Source: Oleidesulfovibrio sp047973035
Lineage (GTDB): Bacteria; Desulfobacterota; Desulfovibrionia; Desulfovibrionales; Desulfovibrionaceae
Reading direction: 5' to 3'
Assembly: GCF_047973035.1 (NCBI RefSeq)
Contig: NZ_JBKEBF010000037.1
Coordinates: 62,001-126,000, forward strand
DNA: 64,000 nt
Part shown: piece after piece, positions 18,773-26,921 of the stretch
Layout of the letters: each line of letters begins with the position of its first letter
Numbering within the stretch: the first letter of the stretch is position 1
The notes under the pieces: model-generated
Databases searched by the model: none
The model's input: only the letters and a program-made list of their open reading frames with translations
What the model was told of the DNA's origin: nothing
Made by a program: the position numbers and the translations under genes

Positions 18773-18990
18773 GTAAGTGATGGCGGTTTTGATGTATCGG
18801 GTGGTGAAAGTGGTTTCTGTTTGTTAGGATTCGTAATGTCTCGTCTTGGCGGTAGGATGTGGAGGGAAAAGCTCAGCTTTGCCGTGGTCCATTTGGACGG
18901 GGGAGTAACTTCTGTCTAATCCTGCTATATATTGCAAACCAGTGCATTGAGCCTGTAAGGCGTTGTCTTTCGCAAGCGGTCCTATCGCAG
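18773..18990. other. Gene-free gap at the end of the mla operon
   Basis: Nothing recognisable between the dispersed repeat and the DUF1992 stop codon. Confidence 0.4.
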
Positions 18991-19401
18991 TTACAGCCTT
19001 CTGGTTTCTATGTCGCTCACGTGCTTCCGCTCCGCTACCGATATCCGCTGCACTGTTTTGCTGTAATATTCTTTTAACTCTTCCAGCTTGATGGGATGTC
19101 TGCGGTCTTTGTTGATGCGCGCCATAAGCACATTCAGCTTGTTCATTTGCCGGTAGCGTATCTGCTCGTCGCTGCACTCCTGAAGCAGCTCCAGAATAGT
19201 ATGCACTTCTTTCAAGTCCTGCGCTTCGGGCGGCAGGTACCCGCTGTTTTTTAACATCTTATACGCCATGCGTAATTCCGGCGGCACCAGCGGGTCATCG
19301 CAAAGCTGTATGGGCTTACCTTTTCCTTCATAGTCGTCCAGCTCGCCCCGTTCGATTGCTTCCTGAATTTTACGTTCGGCAATGTAGGCAAACGGGTTCA
19401 C
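18991..19401 (-). CDS. DUF1992 (DnaJ-homologue C28-type) protein
   Basis: A 136-residue protein of the DUF1992 family (conserved domain of DNAJC28), function unknown. I chose the GTG at 19401: it gives the family-typical start MNPFAYIAERKIQEAIERG, has AAGGATGGG 8 bases upstream, and its GTGA overlaps the stop of the preceding lipoprotein gene by 4 bases. Longer in-frame ATG starts (19413, 19458) have poor SD spacing. The GKGKPI motif of the family is present. It is the last gene of the mla operon, suggesting an envelope-related role, but that is context only. Confidence 0.78.
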   Translation of the reverse strand: MNPFAYIAERKIQEAIERGELDDYEGKGKPIQLCDDPLVPPELRMAYKMLKNSGYLPPEAQDLKEVHTILELLQECSDEQIRYRQMNKLNVLMARINKDRRHPIKLEELKEYYSKTVQRISVAERKHVSDIETRRL

Positions 19402-20183
19402 GGTGCAACCCATCCTTCTGGCTTCGGCAATGCTCTGAGGGCTGACGTTTCCAGCCATGCACGGGTCTGGCCGGATAATTTGCTCAACACCTGTGATGCA
19501 GCTTTTGCTATAAGGTCTCCTTCCATTCGTTCGATCGGCTCTTCAAAGGTGAGCGCAGTCATGTCTATTCGGCTGGTCTCATCGGCTGTCCACAGCTCGA
19601 TGCGGGCACCTCCGCGTACTTTGTACGGAGCTTCCGCCACCACCTCAAAGGCAGTAATAGATACACGCAGAATGCCACTTAAGTCGTTACGCGAACGAGG
19701 ATGCGCGCTGATATCGTAATACGGATTGTTTGCAGTTTCGTTTTCAAGCGCTTGTGTGAACAACGTGGGAGGTGTTCCTTCCCAGTGCCATGTTGTGCTG
19801 GGCGTCAGAACATTACCTTTGGCAATCAGCACCGCGGTTCTGTTCAGTCCCGCCAGTGTGCCTACTTCATACAGCCGCAGATGCAGCATGGTGTTGTCAG
19901 CGCAGTATGTTTCAGACTGAGGGCGGAATATGCTGCCAGTGTCCACGCGCAGTAATTTTTCTCTCGGGCCGCCCCTGCCGCCGCATGCGAAAAGGCTTAT
20001 GCACAACAGCAACATGCACAGCACGGCAGTTGCCTTGCCTGCACTAAAACTCGCCGTGGGGCGCATATGGCTGGTGGCAAGATGCGCTGGTTCTGCGTGT
20101 ATTGTATGCGCGTTTGCGCAGGGTGTGTTCGTTTCTGCTCCGGGGGAGTTCGTCTGCTCGGGCTGTATTGTCTGGTTTTTCAT
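19398..20183 (-). CDS. PqiC-like ABC-type transport auxiliary lipoprotein
   Basis: A 261-residue lipoprotein belonging by position and appearance to the PqiC/ABC-type transport auxiliary family that accompanies MCE proteins. The hydrophobic stretch AVLCMLLLCISLFAC ends at a lipobox Cys. The C-terminal segment (DLIAKAASQVLSKLSGQ) resembles the end of these proteins. The ATG at 20183 has AGGGAG at a spacing of 8, yet it leaves an unusually long 45-50-residue tail before the hydrophobic segment; an ATG at 20066 would give a normal signal peptide but has no SD. It lies 63 bases after mlaD. Confidence 0.65.
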   Translation of the reverse strand: MKNQTIQPEQTNSPGAETNTPCANAHTIHAEPAHLATSHMRPTASFSAGKATAVLCMLLLCISLFACGGRGGPREKLLRVDTGSIFRPQSETYCADNTMLHLRLYEVGTLAGLNRTAVLIAKGNVLTPSTTWHWEGTPPTLFTQALENETANNPYYDISAHPRSRNDLSGILRVSITAFEVVAEAPYKVRGGARIELWTADETSRIDMTALTFEEPIERMEGDLIAKAASQVLSKLSGQTRAWLETSALRALPKPEGWVAP

Positions 20184-20246
20184 CAACGGTGCTCCCTTAG
20201 TGGTGTGTGTCTTTTTTCAGCTTTGCAGGTGGAAGTCAGAATAGCA

Positions 20247-21185
20247 CTAGCGAATCTGCTGCTCATCCGAAGGATGGAAAATTACTTGCCAGGGTCTGTC
20301 TCTGAGCGAGCGTGAAAGCATATTCAGATTGTGTGTCAGTTCCCTCGTATTGCGTAATATTTCTTCAACCTGCACCTGGTCGTACTCAAGGTCTGTTCCC
20401 AGTTGGCTGCCCAACCGCGTCATCATTGTACCTACGGCTTCTGTCTGTGTTTTTATTGCCAGCATGGCCTGATTCGTAGAGTGCATTGCGGCATTGGCAT
20501 TGTCTACCCCTCCGTCCAGCTTGCGCATTACTGCGCGTGCTTCCCGTATGCCTGCAGCGGTCTCTTTGGAAACAGCCGAAATTTCGCTCGTAAGCGTTTT
20601 TATGCTGTTATCTGCTGTCTGGAGTACGGTGTTTAAGTTTTGGGCAACTTCCCCCATGTTCTGTTTGTTTACAGTGACAAGCAGAGTGTCAAGGTTGTCC
20701 GCAATGCTTATCAGGCGGGGTTGCAGCTCGCGTACCAGCTGCCCCACAGATGCTGCGGCCTCGAAAATGGAGGTGCTTGTGTCCGGAGGTATTTCGCTTT
20801 GTACGGGCAAGACATTACCGGGGGCGGCTGCCAGACTTAACAGTACGTAATTATCGCCCACCAGCCCTTTCTGTGTAATGCTGGCAACTGTTCCTTCGTA
20901 AACGGTAAACCCTTCTTTTACTCCGATTACCACCCGTATCTGCGCCGGATCCTGACTGTCCACATCGATTTCCAGCACGCGGCCTATGTTTATGCCTGCG
21001 TACTTCACCGGCCTGCCGACGGACAGGTCTTTTACTGTCAGAAATCGTATGCTGTACGTATCCAGCGTTTCCCAGAACCTGTGCCCGCCAAAGGCCACTA
21101 TGAACAAACCCAGCACCACAAGACCAAGCAGTAAGGTGAGTGCCGCCTTTATGACTTCTTTTTTATTATCCTGCTTATTAAGCAT
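20247..21185 (-). CDS. mlaD: MlaD/MCE-domain phospholipid transport protein
   Basis: Substrate-binding MCE subunit of the inner-membrane lipid transporter. The 312-residue protein has one N-terminal membrane anchor (about 11-31), an MCE domain (about 40-118, with VGRPVKYAGINIGRV and GLVGDNYVLL), and a long helical C-terminal half (about 150-300). This is longer than E. coli MlaD (183 aa) and closer to the Mce/YebT-like long-helix forms that may build a periplasmic channel. The ATG at 21185 has AAGGA upstream. It lies 23 bases after mlaF in the same operon. Confidence 0.9.
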   Translation of the reverse strand: MLNKQDNKKEVIKAALTLLLGLVVLGLFIVAFGGHRFWETLDTYSIRFLTVKDLSVGRPVKYAGINIGRVLEIDVDSQDPAQIRVVIGVKEGFTVYEGTVASITQKGLVGDNYVLLSLAAAPGNVLPVQSEIPPDTSTSIFEAAASVGQLVRELQPRLISIADNLDTLLVTVNKQNMGEVAQNLNTVLQTADNSIKTLTSEISAVSKETAAGIREARAVMRKLDGGVDNANAAMHSTNQAMLAIKTQTEAVGTMMTRLGSQLGTDLEYDQVQVEEILRNTRELTHNLNMLSRSLRDRPWQVIFHPSDEQQIR

Positions 21186-21208
21186 GGTTGTATCCTTCAG
21201 TCTGATTG

Positions 21209-21979
21209 CTACAACAGCCATGACGGAGTCTTACGTGCACCGGGGGTTCTGCTTAGAAACTGCCGTATGTACGGATCATCTGCCTGACGCAGTTGTTCCA
21301 GCGGGCCGTTGAAAAGAACTTCTCCCGCATTCAGCACTATAACATGTTCTGCAATGCGGTAGAGGCTGTCGAGGTCGTGCGTGACCACAAGAATAGTCAT
21401 TTTTTGCGATTGATGCAGGTCTGTTATCAGCTGATCGACCTCTGCCGCCGTTATGGGATCAAGGCCCGCAGAAGGCTCGTCACATAACAGGATGCCGGGA
21501 TCAAGCGCCAGAGCACGGGCCAGCCCTGCCCGTTTGCGCATTCCGCCTGAAAGCTGACTGGGGTAATAATCTAAAAAATTATCCAACCCGACGAGAGACA
21601 ACTTCAAACGGACGACTGTGTTGAGCGTTTCGTCATCCAGCTGGCTATGCTCAAGCAGAGGCAAAGCCACATTTTCACGCAGGGTGAGCGAGCCGAGCAA
21701 CGCTCCGCCCTGAAACAGCACACCCATGTTGCGACGGTATTCGTACAGCTGGTCTTCGGTCATGCTGCACAGGTTGTTTCCGTCAATAAAAATATCACCG
21801 GCAACCGGCCTTTGCAGACCTAAAATGTGCCGAAGCAGCGTGGACTTTCCGCAGCCTGAGCCGCCCAGTATGACAGTTATTCTGCCTGCCGGAATGGTCA
21901 GGGTCAGATTGCGCAGAACCACGTTGTTTTCGTAACCTACATCCACCGCATGCAGGCTTACGCCCGGAGTTGTATGCAT
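21209..21979 (-). CDS. mlaF: MlaF-type ABC transporter ATPase
   Basis: ATPase of the MlaFEDB complex, which moves phospholipids between membranes. The 256-residue sequence has Walker A GGSGCGKS (about 39-46), the MlaF-typical VLFQGGALLGSLTL Q-loop segment, signature LSGGMRKRAGLARA, and Walker B ILLCDEPSAGLDP. It starts 6 bases after the mlaE stop. The SD is weak, so translation may be coupled to mlaE. Confidence 0.93.
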   Translation of the reverse strand: MHTTPGVSLHAVDVGYENNVVLRNLTLTIPAGRITVILGGSGCGKSTLLRHILGLQRPVAGDIFIDGNNLCSMTEDQLYEYRRNMGVLFQGGALLGSLTLRENVALPLLEHSQLDDETLNTVVRLKLSLVGLDNFLDYYPSQLSGGMRKRAGLARALALDPGILLCDEPSAGLDPITAAEVDQLITDLHQSQKMTILVVTHDLDSLYRIAEHVIVLNAGEVLFNGPLEQLRQADDPYIRQFLSRTPGARKTPSWLL

Positions 21980-21985
21980 ATTGTA

Positions 21986-22738
21986 TCAGCCTGCGATGTA
22001 GTTGAGTGCGGTGAAGAAAAAATCGAGCAGAATAATCATGAAGATAGACTGCACTACTGCTTTTGTTGTGCGTCTGCCCACGTCCGCTGCGCCTTCGCGT
22101 GCCAGAAAGCCCTGCCAGCAGCAGATAACCGTAATGGCTCCCCCGAAGCCGGCAGCTTTGACTACGCTGGCTACCACATCATTCGTGCCCAGAAAAAGCA
22201 CAGCCTGATTGAGGTATCCTTGCAGAGAAAGCCCCAGAAGCAGTGATGAGAAGAGCCCCCCCGCCAAGATGCCGACCAGATCTGCCCACAATGTAAGCAC
22301 CGGCAGCATGATGAGCATTGCCATTATCTTGGGCGCGACCAGAAAACGTACCGGATCAATGCCGATAACCTGAAGCGCATCTATTTCCTCTGAAATCTGC
22401 ATTGTTGCAATTTCGGCGCAGAATGCAGCACCGGAGCGACCTGCCAGAATGATGGCAGTAAGCAGCGGGCCAAGCTCTTTTACAATGGTTACGCTGACCA
22501 TATTGGCCACGTAACTAAGCGCTCCTACCTTTTCCAGCTGCTGCGCGGCCTGAAGGGCCAGAATCATACCTGTACAGGCGGCAATGATGGAAACGATGGC
22601 AAGAGAGCGCGAGCCCACTTCTGCTAAGTGCTGCCAGCCCTGCCACGTATAGTAGGCTCTCGGACGCTTTCGGGCTTTAGCCGGCCACGCTACCAGACCG
22701 TTTACAAGCCAGACAAGGGTCTGCACATCACGATGCAT
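21986..22738 (-). CDS. mlaE: MlaE-type ABC transporter permease
   Basis: Integral membrane permease of the Mla lipid transporter. The 250-residue protein has the MlaE signature around VKELGPLLTAIILAGRSGAAFCAEI and five to six hydrophobic segments. The chosen ATG (22738) has AGAGGG upstream and overlaps the STAS gene by 11 bases. The segment EEIDALQVIGIDPVRFLVAPK is conserved in the family. Confidence 0.93.
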   Translation of the reverse strand: MHRDVQTLVWLVNGLVAWPAKARKRPRAYYTWQGWQHLAEVGSRSLAIVSIIAACTGMILALQAAQQLEKVGALSYVANMVSVTIVKELGPLLTAIILAGRSGAAFCAEIATMQISEEIDALQVIGIDPVRFLVAPKIMAMLIMLPVLTLWADLVGILAGGLFSSLLLGLSLQGYLNQAVLFLGTNDVVASVVKAAGFGGAITVICCWQGFLAREGAADVGRRTTKAVVQSIFMIILLDFFFTALNYIAG

Positions 22739-23066
22739 TGGTGCCCTCTTGGTCGCCGGTTTTTTTTTCCATGCCGAAAAGTGCAGCAACCTGCGTCAAG
22801 GTAAAAAGGCGGGCTACCCCTTCTGATGCTTTGACTATGCTTATGCTACGCTCCTGACTTAGCAGTATCCTTCGTAGCTCCAGCAGAATTGCCAGACCGG
22901 TGCTGTCTATGTACTCCACCTGCTGAAGATTCAGCAGAAGAGTGTTTGCCGAACTGCCTGCGTAATCATGCAGGTACCGTCTGACTTGCGGGGCGACGCT
23001 GTAATCTATTTCACCCGCTAGATGCAGCGTGCCGTCGCTATATGCTTTTGCGCTCCATGTGGTCAT
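22728..23066 (-). CDS. mlaB: STAS-domain protein MlaB
   Basis: A 112-residue STAS protein, the cytoplasmic accessory subunit that binds MlaF and supports its ATPase activity. The STAS loop VEYIDSTGLAILLEL contains the conserved Asp-Ser-Thr-Gly. The ATG has AGGGGA at a spacing of 8. It is the first gene of the operon, which differs from the E. coli mlaFEDCB order and lacks mlaC. Confidence 0.82.
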   Translation of the reverse strand: MTTWSAKAYSDGTLHLAGEIDYSVAPQVRRYLHDYAGSSANTLLLNLQQVEYIDSTGLAILLELRRILLSQERSISIVKASEGVARLFTLTQVAALFGMEKKTGDQEGTNAS

Positions 23067-23285
23067 GGCGTTTCCCCTTTGCGCCAATCATGTAGTACCG
23101 ATGCAAATGCTGCCATCTTAGCTTCTGTACCTTCCGCTGTGCCCATGCACAGGCTGTGAGCAGAAGCAGAAGCCGCTCCTGAGATGAAGTTTTTGCTGTG
23201 TCTCCGTTTTTTTGGCGTGTATCTTACAGAATACGTGAATTCTTTGCCGGTGCCAACTCCGGCTCTTGTTAGTCTGCTGATTACG

Positions 23286-23320
23286 AAAATAAAAAACGCT
23301 CCGGACGGTTCCGGAGCGTT
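23286..23320 (-). terminator. Rho-independent terminator after hldA
   Basis: Ten-base arms AACGCTCCGG / CCGGAGCGTT with a 6-base loop; on the minus strand the stem is followed by TTTTTTATTTT. Confidence 0.9.
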
Positions 23321-23333
23321 TGAGTATGTTTTT

Positions 23334-24368
23334 TTAGAGCCAGCGGCTTACCGCTGGTGCATCGTGTCTTTTTATGGCTTCAAGCAGTTCATCAGGCGTA
23401 ACGGAAGCAGCACCCACCTGCCCTACCACTATACCCGCAGCAAAATTTGCCAGCATACAGGAGTCCAGCAGGTCGATTTTTGCCGCCTGTGCAAGGGCAA
23501 GTGTTGCAATTACGGTATCACCTGCGCCTGTCACATCAAACACACTTTGTCCTGTGGTGGGAATGTGCCAGACTTTGCCCGCACCATCGAATAGAGCCAT
23601 ACCCTGTGCGCCCAGCGTGGTAAGCAGCTTGTCGCACTCCAGCATGGCAAAGATGGCGGTGCCCGCAGCAAGAATTTCTTCTTTGCTGCCTGTGGGCAGA
23701 CGTGCTCCTTCGCTTGTTTCCTTTGCGTTGGGGGTAAGGATGAAGACGTGTTTGTACAAGTGAAAGTTACGTGTCTTGGGATCAACAAACACGTGGTGAC
23801 GCTTGCCGTGCCTGCCTTCATACACATCCAACATGGCGTTAAGGCGCTGCATGAATTCTTCAGTTACCAGCCCTTTGCCATAGTCTGAAACAATGATGAC
23901 ATCGTGCTCTGCAAGCTGGTCTTCTACGGCCTGCAGCAGCCTGGTAAGCCCTTCGCCTTGCAGTGCGGAAGTATCTTCGCGGTCGATGCGGACCATCTGT
24001 TGCTGCCGTGCGAGAACACGGGTTTTAAACGTGGTTCTTCTGCCTTCGATGGCAACCAGAGTCGCATCCAGATTTTCACTTTGCAGTACATTCCGAAGCG
24101 CTTCAGCGTTGCTGCCTGTGCCGCACAAACTTATAAGCGCAGGCTTGCCACCCAGTGACTGAATGTTTTTGGCAACGTTTCCTGCTCCGCCGATAAGCAG
24201 CTTTTCACGCTCTACTGTAACGACGGGAACAGGGGCTTCCGGCGAGATACGCTCGGCATCTCCGATGAGATACTCGTCTACCATCACGTCGCCCACGATA
24301 AGCACTTTTTTATCGCAAAGCTGGCCAACTGTGCCGCACAGGCGGTCTGTATCGAATGAATAGGTCAT
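23334..24368 (-). CDS. hldA: D-glycero-beta-D-manno-heptose-7-phosphate kinase
   Basis: Phosphorylates heptose 7-phosphate at C1 in ADP-heptose synthesis for LPS. The 344-residue sequence is a PfkB/ribokinase-fold enzyme with DVMVDEYLIGDAERISPEAPVP near the N-terminus (about 27-48), GGAGNVAKN, and the catalytic DVTGAGDTV near the C-terminus. It matches the kinase half of HldE/RfaE; the nucleotidyltransferase half is absent and must be elsewhere. It starts 12 bases after the parB stop without a clear SD, so it is probably translated by coupling to parB. Confidence 0.88.
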   Translation of the reverse strand: MTYSFDTDRLCGTVGQLCDKKVLIVGDVMVDEYLIGDAERISPEAPVPVVTVEREKLLIGGAGNVAKNIQSLGGKPALISLCGTGSNAEALRNVLQSENLDATLVAIEGRRTTFKTRVLARQQQMVRIDREDTSALQGEGLTRLLQAVEDQLAEHDVIIVSDYGKGLVTEEFMQRLNAMLDVYEGRHGKRHHVFVDPKTRNFHLYKHVFILTPNAKETSEGARLPTGSKEEILAAGTAIFAMLECDKLLTTLGAQGMALFDGAGKVWHIPTTGQSVFDVTGAGDTVIATLALAQAAKIDLLDSCMLANFAAGIVVGQVGAASVTPDELLEAIKRHDAPAVSRWL

Positions 24369-24380
24369 ATGTAATCGCGG

Positions 24381-25304
24381 CTAAAGTTGGATGCCGAGCA
24401 GGTTAAGCACGCGTGCAAGTTCTTCCTGCGAAGAAAACGACAACGTCACTTTGCCTTTTTCTTCCGAACCCGAGATCGTCGCCTTTACCGGCATGGTTGC
24501 TTTAAGTTTTTCGCGCAGTGAAATAATGCTTGCGCTGGGGGCAATTTTGGGTGCCGAAGCGCTCTTTCCGGATGTGCCTGCGCCCTTTTCGCCTTCGGCG
24601 GGCAGTGTTCCGTTTTCTTTAAAAAAGGTCGCCTGCAATTCTGCCCCGCGCACGGTAAGTCCCTCTTCTACTATGCGGCGACGCAGCTCTTCGCGAGCAG
24701 CGTCATCGTTGACGGAAAGCAGTGTTCTGGCGTGCCCTGCGGTCAGTCTGCCGGCTGCGATGTCGTCCTGTGCAGTTTTTGGCAAGTTAAGAAGGCGCAT
24801 GGTGTTAGCCACAGCAGAACGGCTTTTACCCAGCTTTGCAGCCAGCACTTCCTGATTCATGCCGAACTGCTCTTTCAGTTGGGCCATACCCTGCGCTTCT
24901 TCCATCGGGTTCAGGTCTTCGCGCTGCAGGTTTTCTATAAGCGCTACCGCCAGAGTTTCCTCGTCTGTCATCTCGCGGATAATGACGGGCAGCTCTGTAA
25001 CTTTGGCTTTCTGGCAGGCACGCCAGCGGCGTTCTCCTGCAATAATTTCGTACATGCCTTCTGCATTCTTTGCAGGGCGGACGAGCAGGGGCTGAAGGAC
25101 TCCCTGTGAGCGGATGGAGTCTGCAAGCTCCTGCAGAGCTTCTTCACTGAAGTGCTTTCTGGGTTGCTCCGGATTGGGGATAAGAGCCTTTATGGAAAGT
25201 GTATTAGGAGTTGCCCCGCCCTGTGCCGGTGCGGGTGTTTCTTCCTGATATCCTTTAAAGAGCGCATCCAGCCCACGTCCGAGGCCTCTTTGCACGGCAG
25301 CCAT
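24381..25304 (-). CDS. parB: Chromosome partitioning protein ParB
   Basis: CTP-dependent clamp that loads at parS and organises the origin region. The 307-residue protein has the CTPase motif GERRWRA (about 90-96), ENLQREDLNP (about 124-133), a helix-turn-helix (LAAKLGKSRSAVANTMRLL, about 154-172), a low-complexity linker, and a C-terminal dimerisation domain. The start at MAAVQRGLGRGLDALF has AAGGAG 6 bases upstream. Unlike the usual parAB operon, parA is separated by an antisense gene, so parB needs its own promoter within the 83 bases before it. Confidence 0.95.
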   Translation of the reverse strand: MAAVQRGLGRGLDALFKGYQEETPAPAQGGATPNTLSIKALIPNPEQPRKHFSEEALQELADSIRSQGVLQPLLVRPAKNAEGMYEIIAGERRWRACQKAKVTELPVIIREMTDEETLAVALIENLQREDLNPMEEAQGMAQLKEQFGMNQEVLAAKLGKSRSAVANTMRLLNLPKTAQDDIAAGRLTAGHARTLLSVNDDAAREELRRRIVEEGLTVRGAELQATFFKENGTLPAEGEKGAGTSGKSASAPKIAPSASIISLREKLKATMPVKATISGSEEKGKVTLSFSSQEELARVLNLLGIQL

Positions 25305-25387
25305 CTCTCTCTCCTTGACAATATGTTGAATCCCCCTAAATCTGTTCTGCGCCATTTGACGGAGAAATAACCAGACGGAGGCTATGT

Positions 25388-25798
25388 ATGTCTGACAGAA
25401 ATTCCCATGTGTTGCCGTTGTATGACAAGCATGGAAATCTACATTCGATCACGATCAGTTCTGAACTCTGGAGCCGTGTAGGCCGCAAGGTAGCTCCCAT
25501 TCTGGAAAACGGTCTTGATGCCATGTACCCCCCTGTCGAAGTGGCAGAGCCGCTGGAAGACTGGGAGTCGTTTAAAGAGTTCTGGGATTTTAAATACCCC
25601 TTTAACGCGGAAGTCCAGTGCAACTGTTGCGGGGCAAAAACAGAAGACTGGGAACACGACGAAGGTAAGCCCTTCCGTCTGACCAACGCAAATCTGGGCG
25701 GCCTTCTGGTTTTTCGTTGCAAGGGCTGTGGTGCCACAGTGCGTAAAAAACACTTCAAAGACCACATCTGCTACGAACACACCCCTTCCGGTTCTTAA
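25388..25798 (+). CDS. Zinc-ribbon protein between parA and parB, unknown function
   Basis: A 136-residue protein with two CxxC-type pairs (Cys78/Cys81, with Cys80 between, and Cys111/Cys114) plus Cys128 and several His nearby, suggesting a zinc ribbon of rubredoxin-like type. The N-terminal half has no recognisable motif. The ATG at 25388 follows GGAGG. It is divergent from parB (83-base gap) and convergent with parA (4 bases between stops), a placement that could let it be regulated with parB. I do not recognise a named family; it may be restricted to this bacterial group. Confidence 0.7.
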   Translation: MSDRNSHVLPLYDKHGNLHSITISSELWSRVGRKVAPILENGLDAMYPPVEVAEPLEDWESFKEFWDFKYPFNAEVQCNCCGAKTEDWEHDEGKPFRLTNANLGGLLVFRCKGCGATVRKKHFKDHICYEHTPSGS

Positions 25799-25802
25799 TA
25801 CT

Positions 25803-26585
25803 TTAACGCTTGCCTTCTTGCTGGGGCCTTCTGAGCACTACTTCTTTTGCCAGTGCCAGATAGGCCTCGGCTCCCTTCGACTTCACATCATAATGAATAA
25901 TCGATTTGCCGTAGCTTGGTGCTTCTGAAAGTCGTACGTTTCTGGGCACCACCGTTTCAAACAGGTGGTCAGGGAAGCATTTGCGTACTTCGTTTTTCAC
26001 CTGACGCGAAAGCCTGTTGCGCAGGTCGAACATGGTAAGCACCACACCCATCAGGGTCAGCCCGGGGTTGAGGCGTTTTTTTACCTGCTCAAATGTTTGC
26101 AGCAGCTTTACGATGCCTTCCAGCGCAAAAAATTCGCACTGCAGCGGGATGAGTAATTCTCTGGCTGCGCACAAAGCATTAAGCGTAATAAGCCCCAGCG
26201 AGGGCGGGCAGTCAAGAAGGATGTAGTCAAACCTGCTTTCCAGATTTTTCAGTAGATCTGTCATGTAGTATTCCCGCCCCATTTTATCTACCAGCTCCAG
26301 CTCTACTGCTACCAGATCAGTCGTGGTAGGCAGAACGGAAAGGTATTCAAGGCTGGTCGGGTATACTGCTTCTACTGCTTCTTCCGGACGAAAGAACACG
26401 GTATACAGGTTTTCATCCAGATGATCAGGGTCCAGCCCTAACCCGCTGGTGCCGTTGGCCTGCGGATCGCAATCCACCAGCAAAACGCGCTTTTCCATCA
26501 CTGCCAGCGAAGCCGCAAGGTTAATGGCAGTTGTGGTTTTACCTACTCCACCCTTCTGGTTAGCGATAGCGATGATTCTAGCCAC
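25803..26585 (-). CDS. parA: Chromosome partitioning ATPase ParA (Soj)
   Basis: Walker-type ATPase that, with ParB, segregates chromosome origins. The deviant Walker A KGGVGKTTT lies at about 11-19, with DCDPQANGTSGLG and LLDCPPSLG further on. I favour the GTG at 26585, which gives MARIIAIANQKGG, the canonical Soj start; an in-frame ATG at 26612 lies inside the parS palindrome and has no SD, and would add nine residues. The SD at 26585 (GAGAG) is also weak. Predicted promoter at 26665-26693. Its 3' end faces the zinc-ribbon gene. Confidence 0.95.
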   Translation of the reverse strand: MARIIAIANQKGGVGKTTTAINLAASLAVMEKRVLLVDCDPQANGTSGLGLDPDHLDENLYTVFFRPEEAVEAVYPTSLEYLSVLPTTTDLVAVELELVDKMGREYYMTDLLKNLESRFDYILLDCPPSLGLITLNALCAARELLIPLQCEFFALEGIVKLLQTFEQVKKRLNPGLTLMGVVLTMFDLRNRLSRQVKNEVRKCFPDHLFETVVPRNVRLSEAPSYGKSIIHYDVKSKGAEAYLALAKEVVLRRPQQEGKR

Positions 26586-26604
26586 AGCACTCTCTCTAGG
26601 TTGC

Positions 26605-26634
26605 ACGTTCATGTTTCACGTGAAACATGAACGT
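26605..26634. promoter_or_regulatory. parS site 1 (extended palindrome)
   Basis: The core TGTTTCACGTGAAACA (26612-26627) is an exact parS consensus, and the perfect palindrome extends to 30 bases. It lies between the predicted parA promoter and the parA start, so it is in the transcribed leader. Confidence 0.95.
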
Positions 26635-26664
26635 TGTTCATGGTCCACGCGGGTGACGAGAGTA

Positions 26665-26693
26665 TAGCTAGTAAAGCAAGAGTAAAGTGTCAA
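26665..26693 (-). promoter_or_regulatory. Predicted promoter of parA
   Basis: On the minus strand TTGACA (26693-26688) and TAGCTA (26670-26665) are 17 bases apart. A TATACT also occurs but at a 21-base spacing. Transcription would start just upstream of parS site 1. Confidence 0.5.
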
Positions 26694-26789
26694 CGGGTTG
26701 ATAAGATTTTTTGCGTTACTTTTATCCGGCTGTTTACGGCTTCGTTGGCTTAACCATGCTGTTTTGTAACCGGTGTAGAAGATAGTTAA

Positions 26790-26805
26790 TGTTTCACGTG
26801 AAACA
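26790..26805. promoter_or_regulatory. parS site 2
   Basis: An exact TGTTTCACGTGAAACA, flanked by AA/TT that lengthen the palindrome, about 160 bases upstream of site 1. Confidence 0.95.
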
Positions 26806-26872
26806 TTATGGCAGCATAATGAGAGTTAAAATGTAATACGGAATGTTCAATTCTACAGCATTTGCGAAGAAA

Positions 26873-26897
26873 ACAAAAAAGCCCGCAAAAGCGGGCT
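26873..26897 (-). terminator. Rho-independent terminator after epimerase gene
   Basis: Seven-base arms AGCCCGC / GCGGGCT around an AAAA loop; TTTTTTG follows on the minus strand. Confidence 0.85.
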
Positions 26898-26921
26898 GAA
26901 TTGTTTCAAGCAAGCAGGCTG

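Noticed and set aside
26640..26860. Chromosomal replication origin beside parA
   Set aside because: parS sites are present but there is no cluster of DnaA boxes and no gidAB or dnaA neighbour; one TTATCCGGC alone is not enough.
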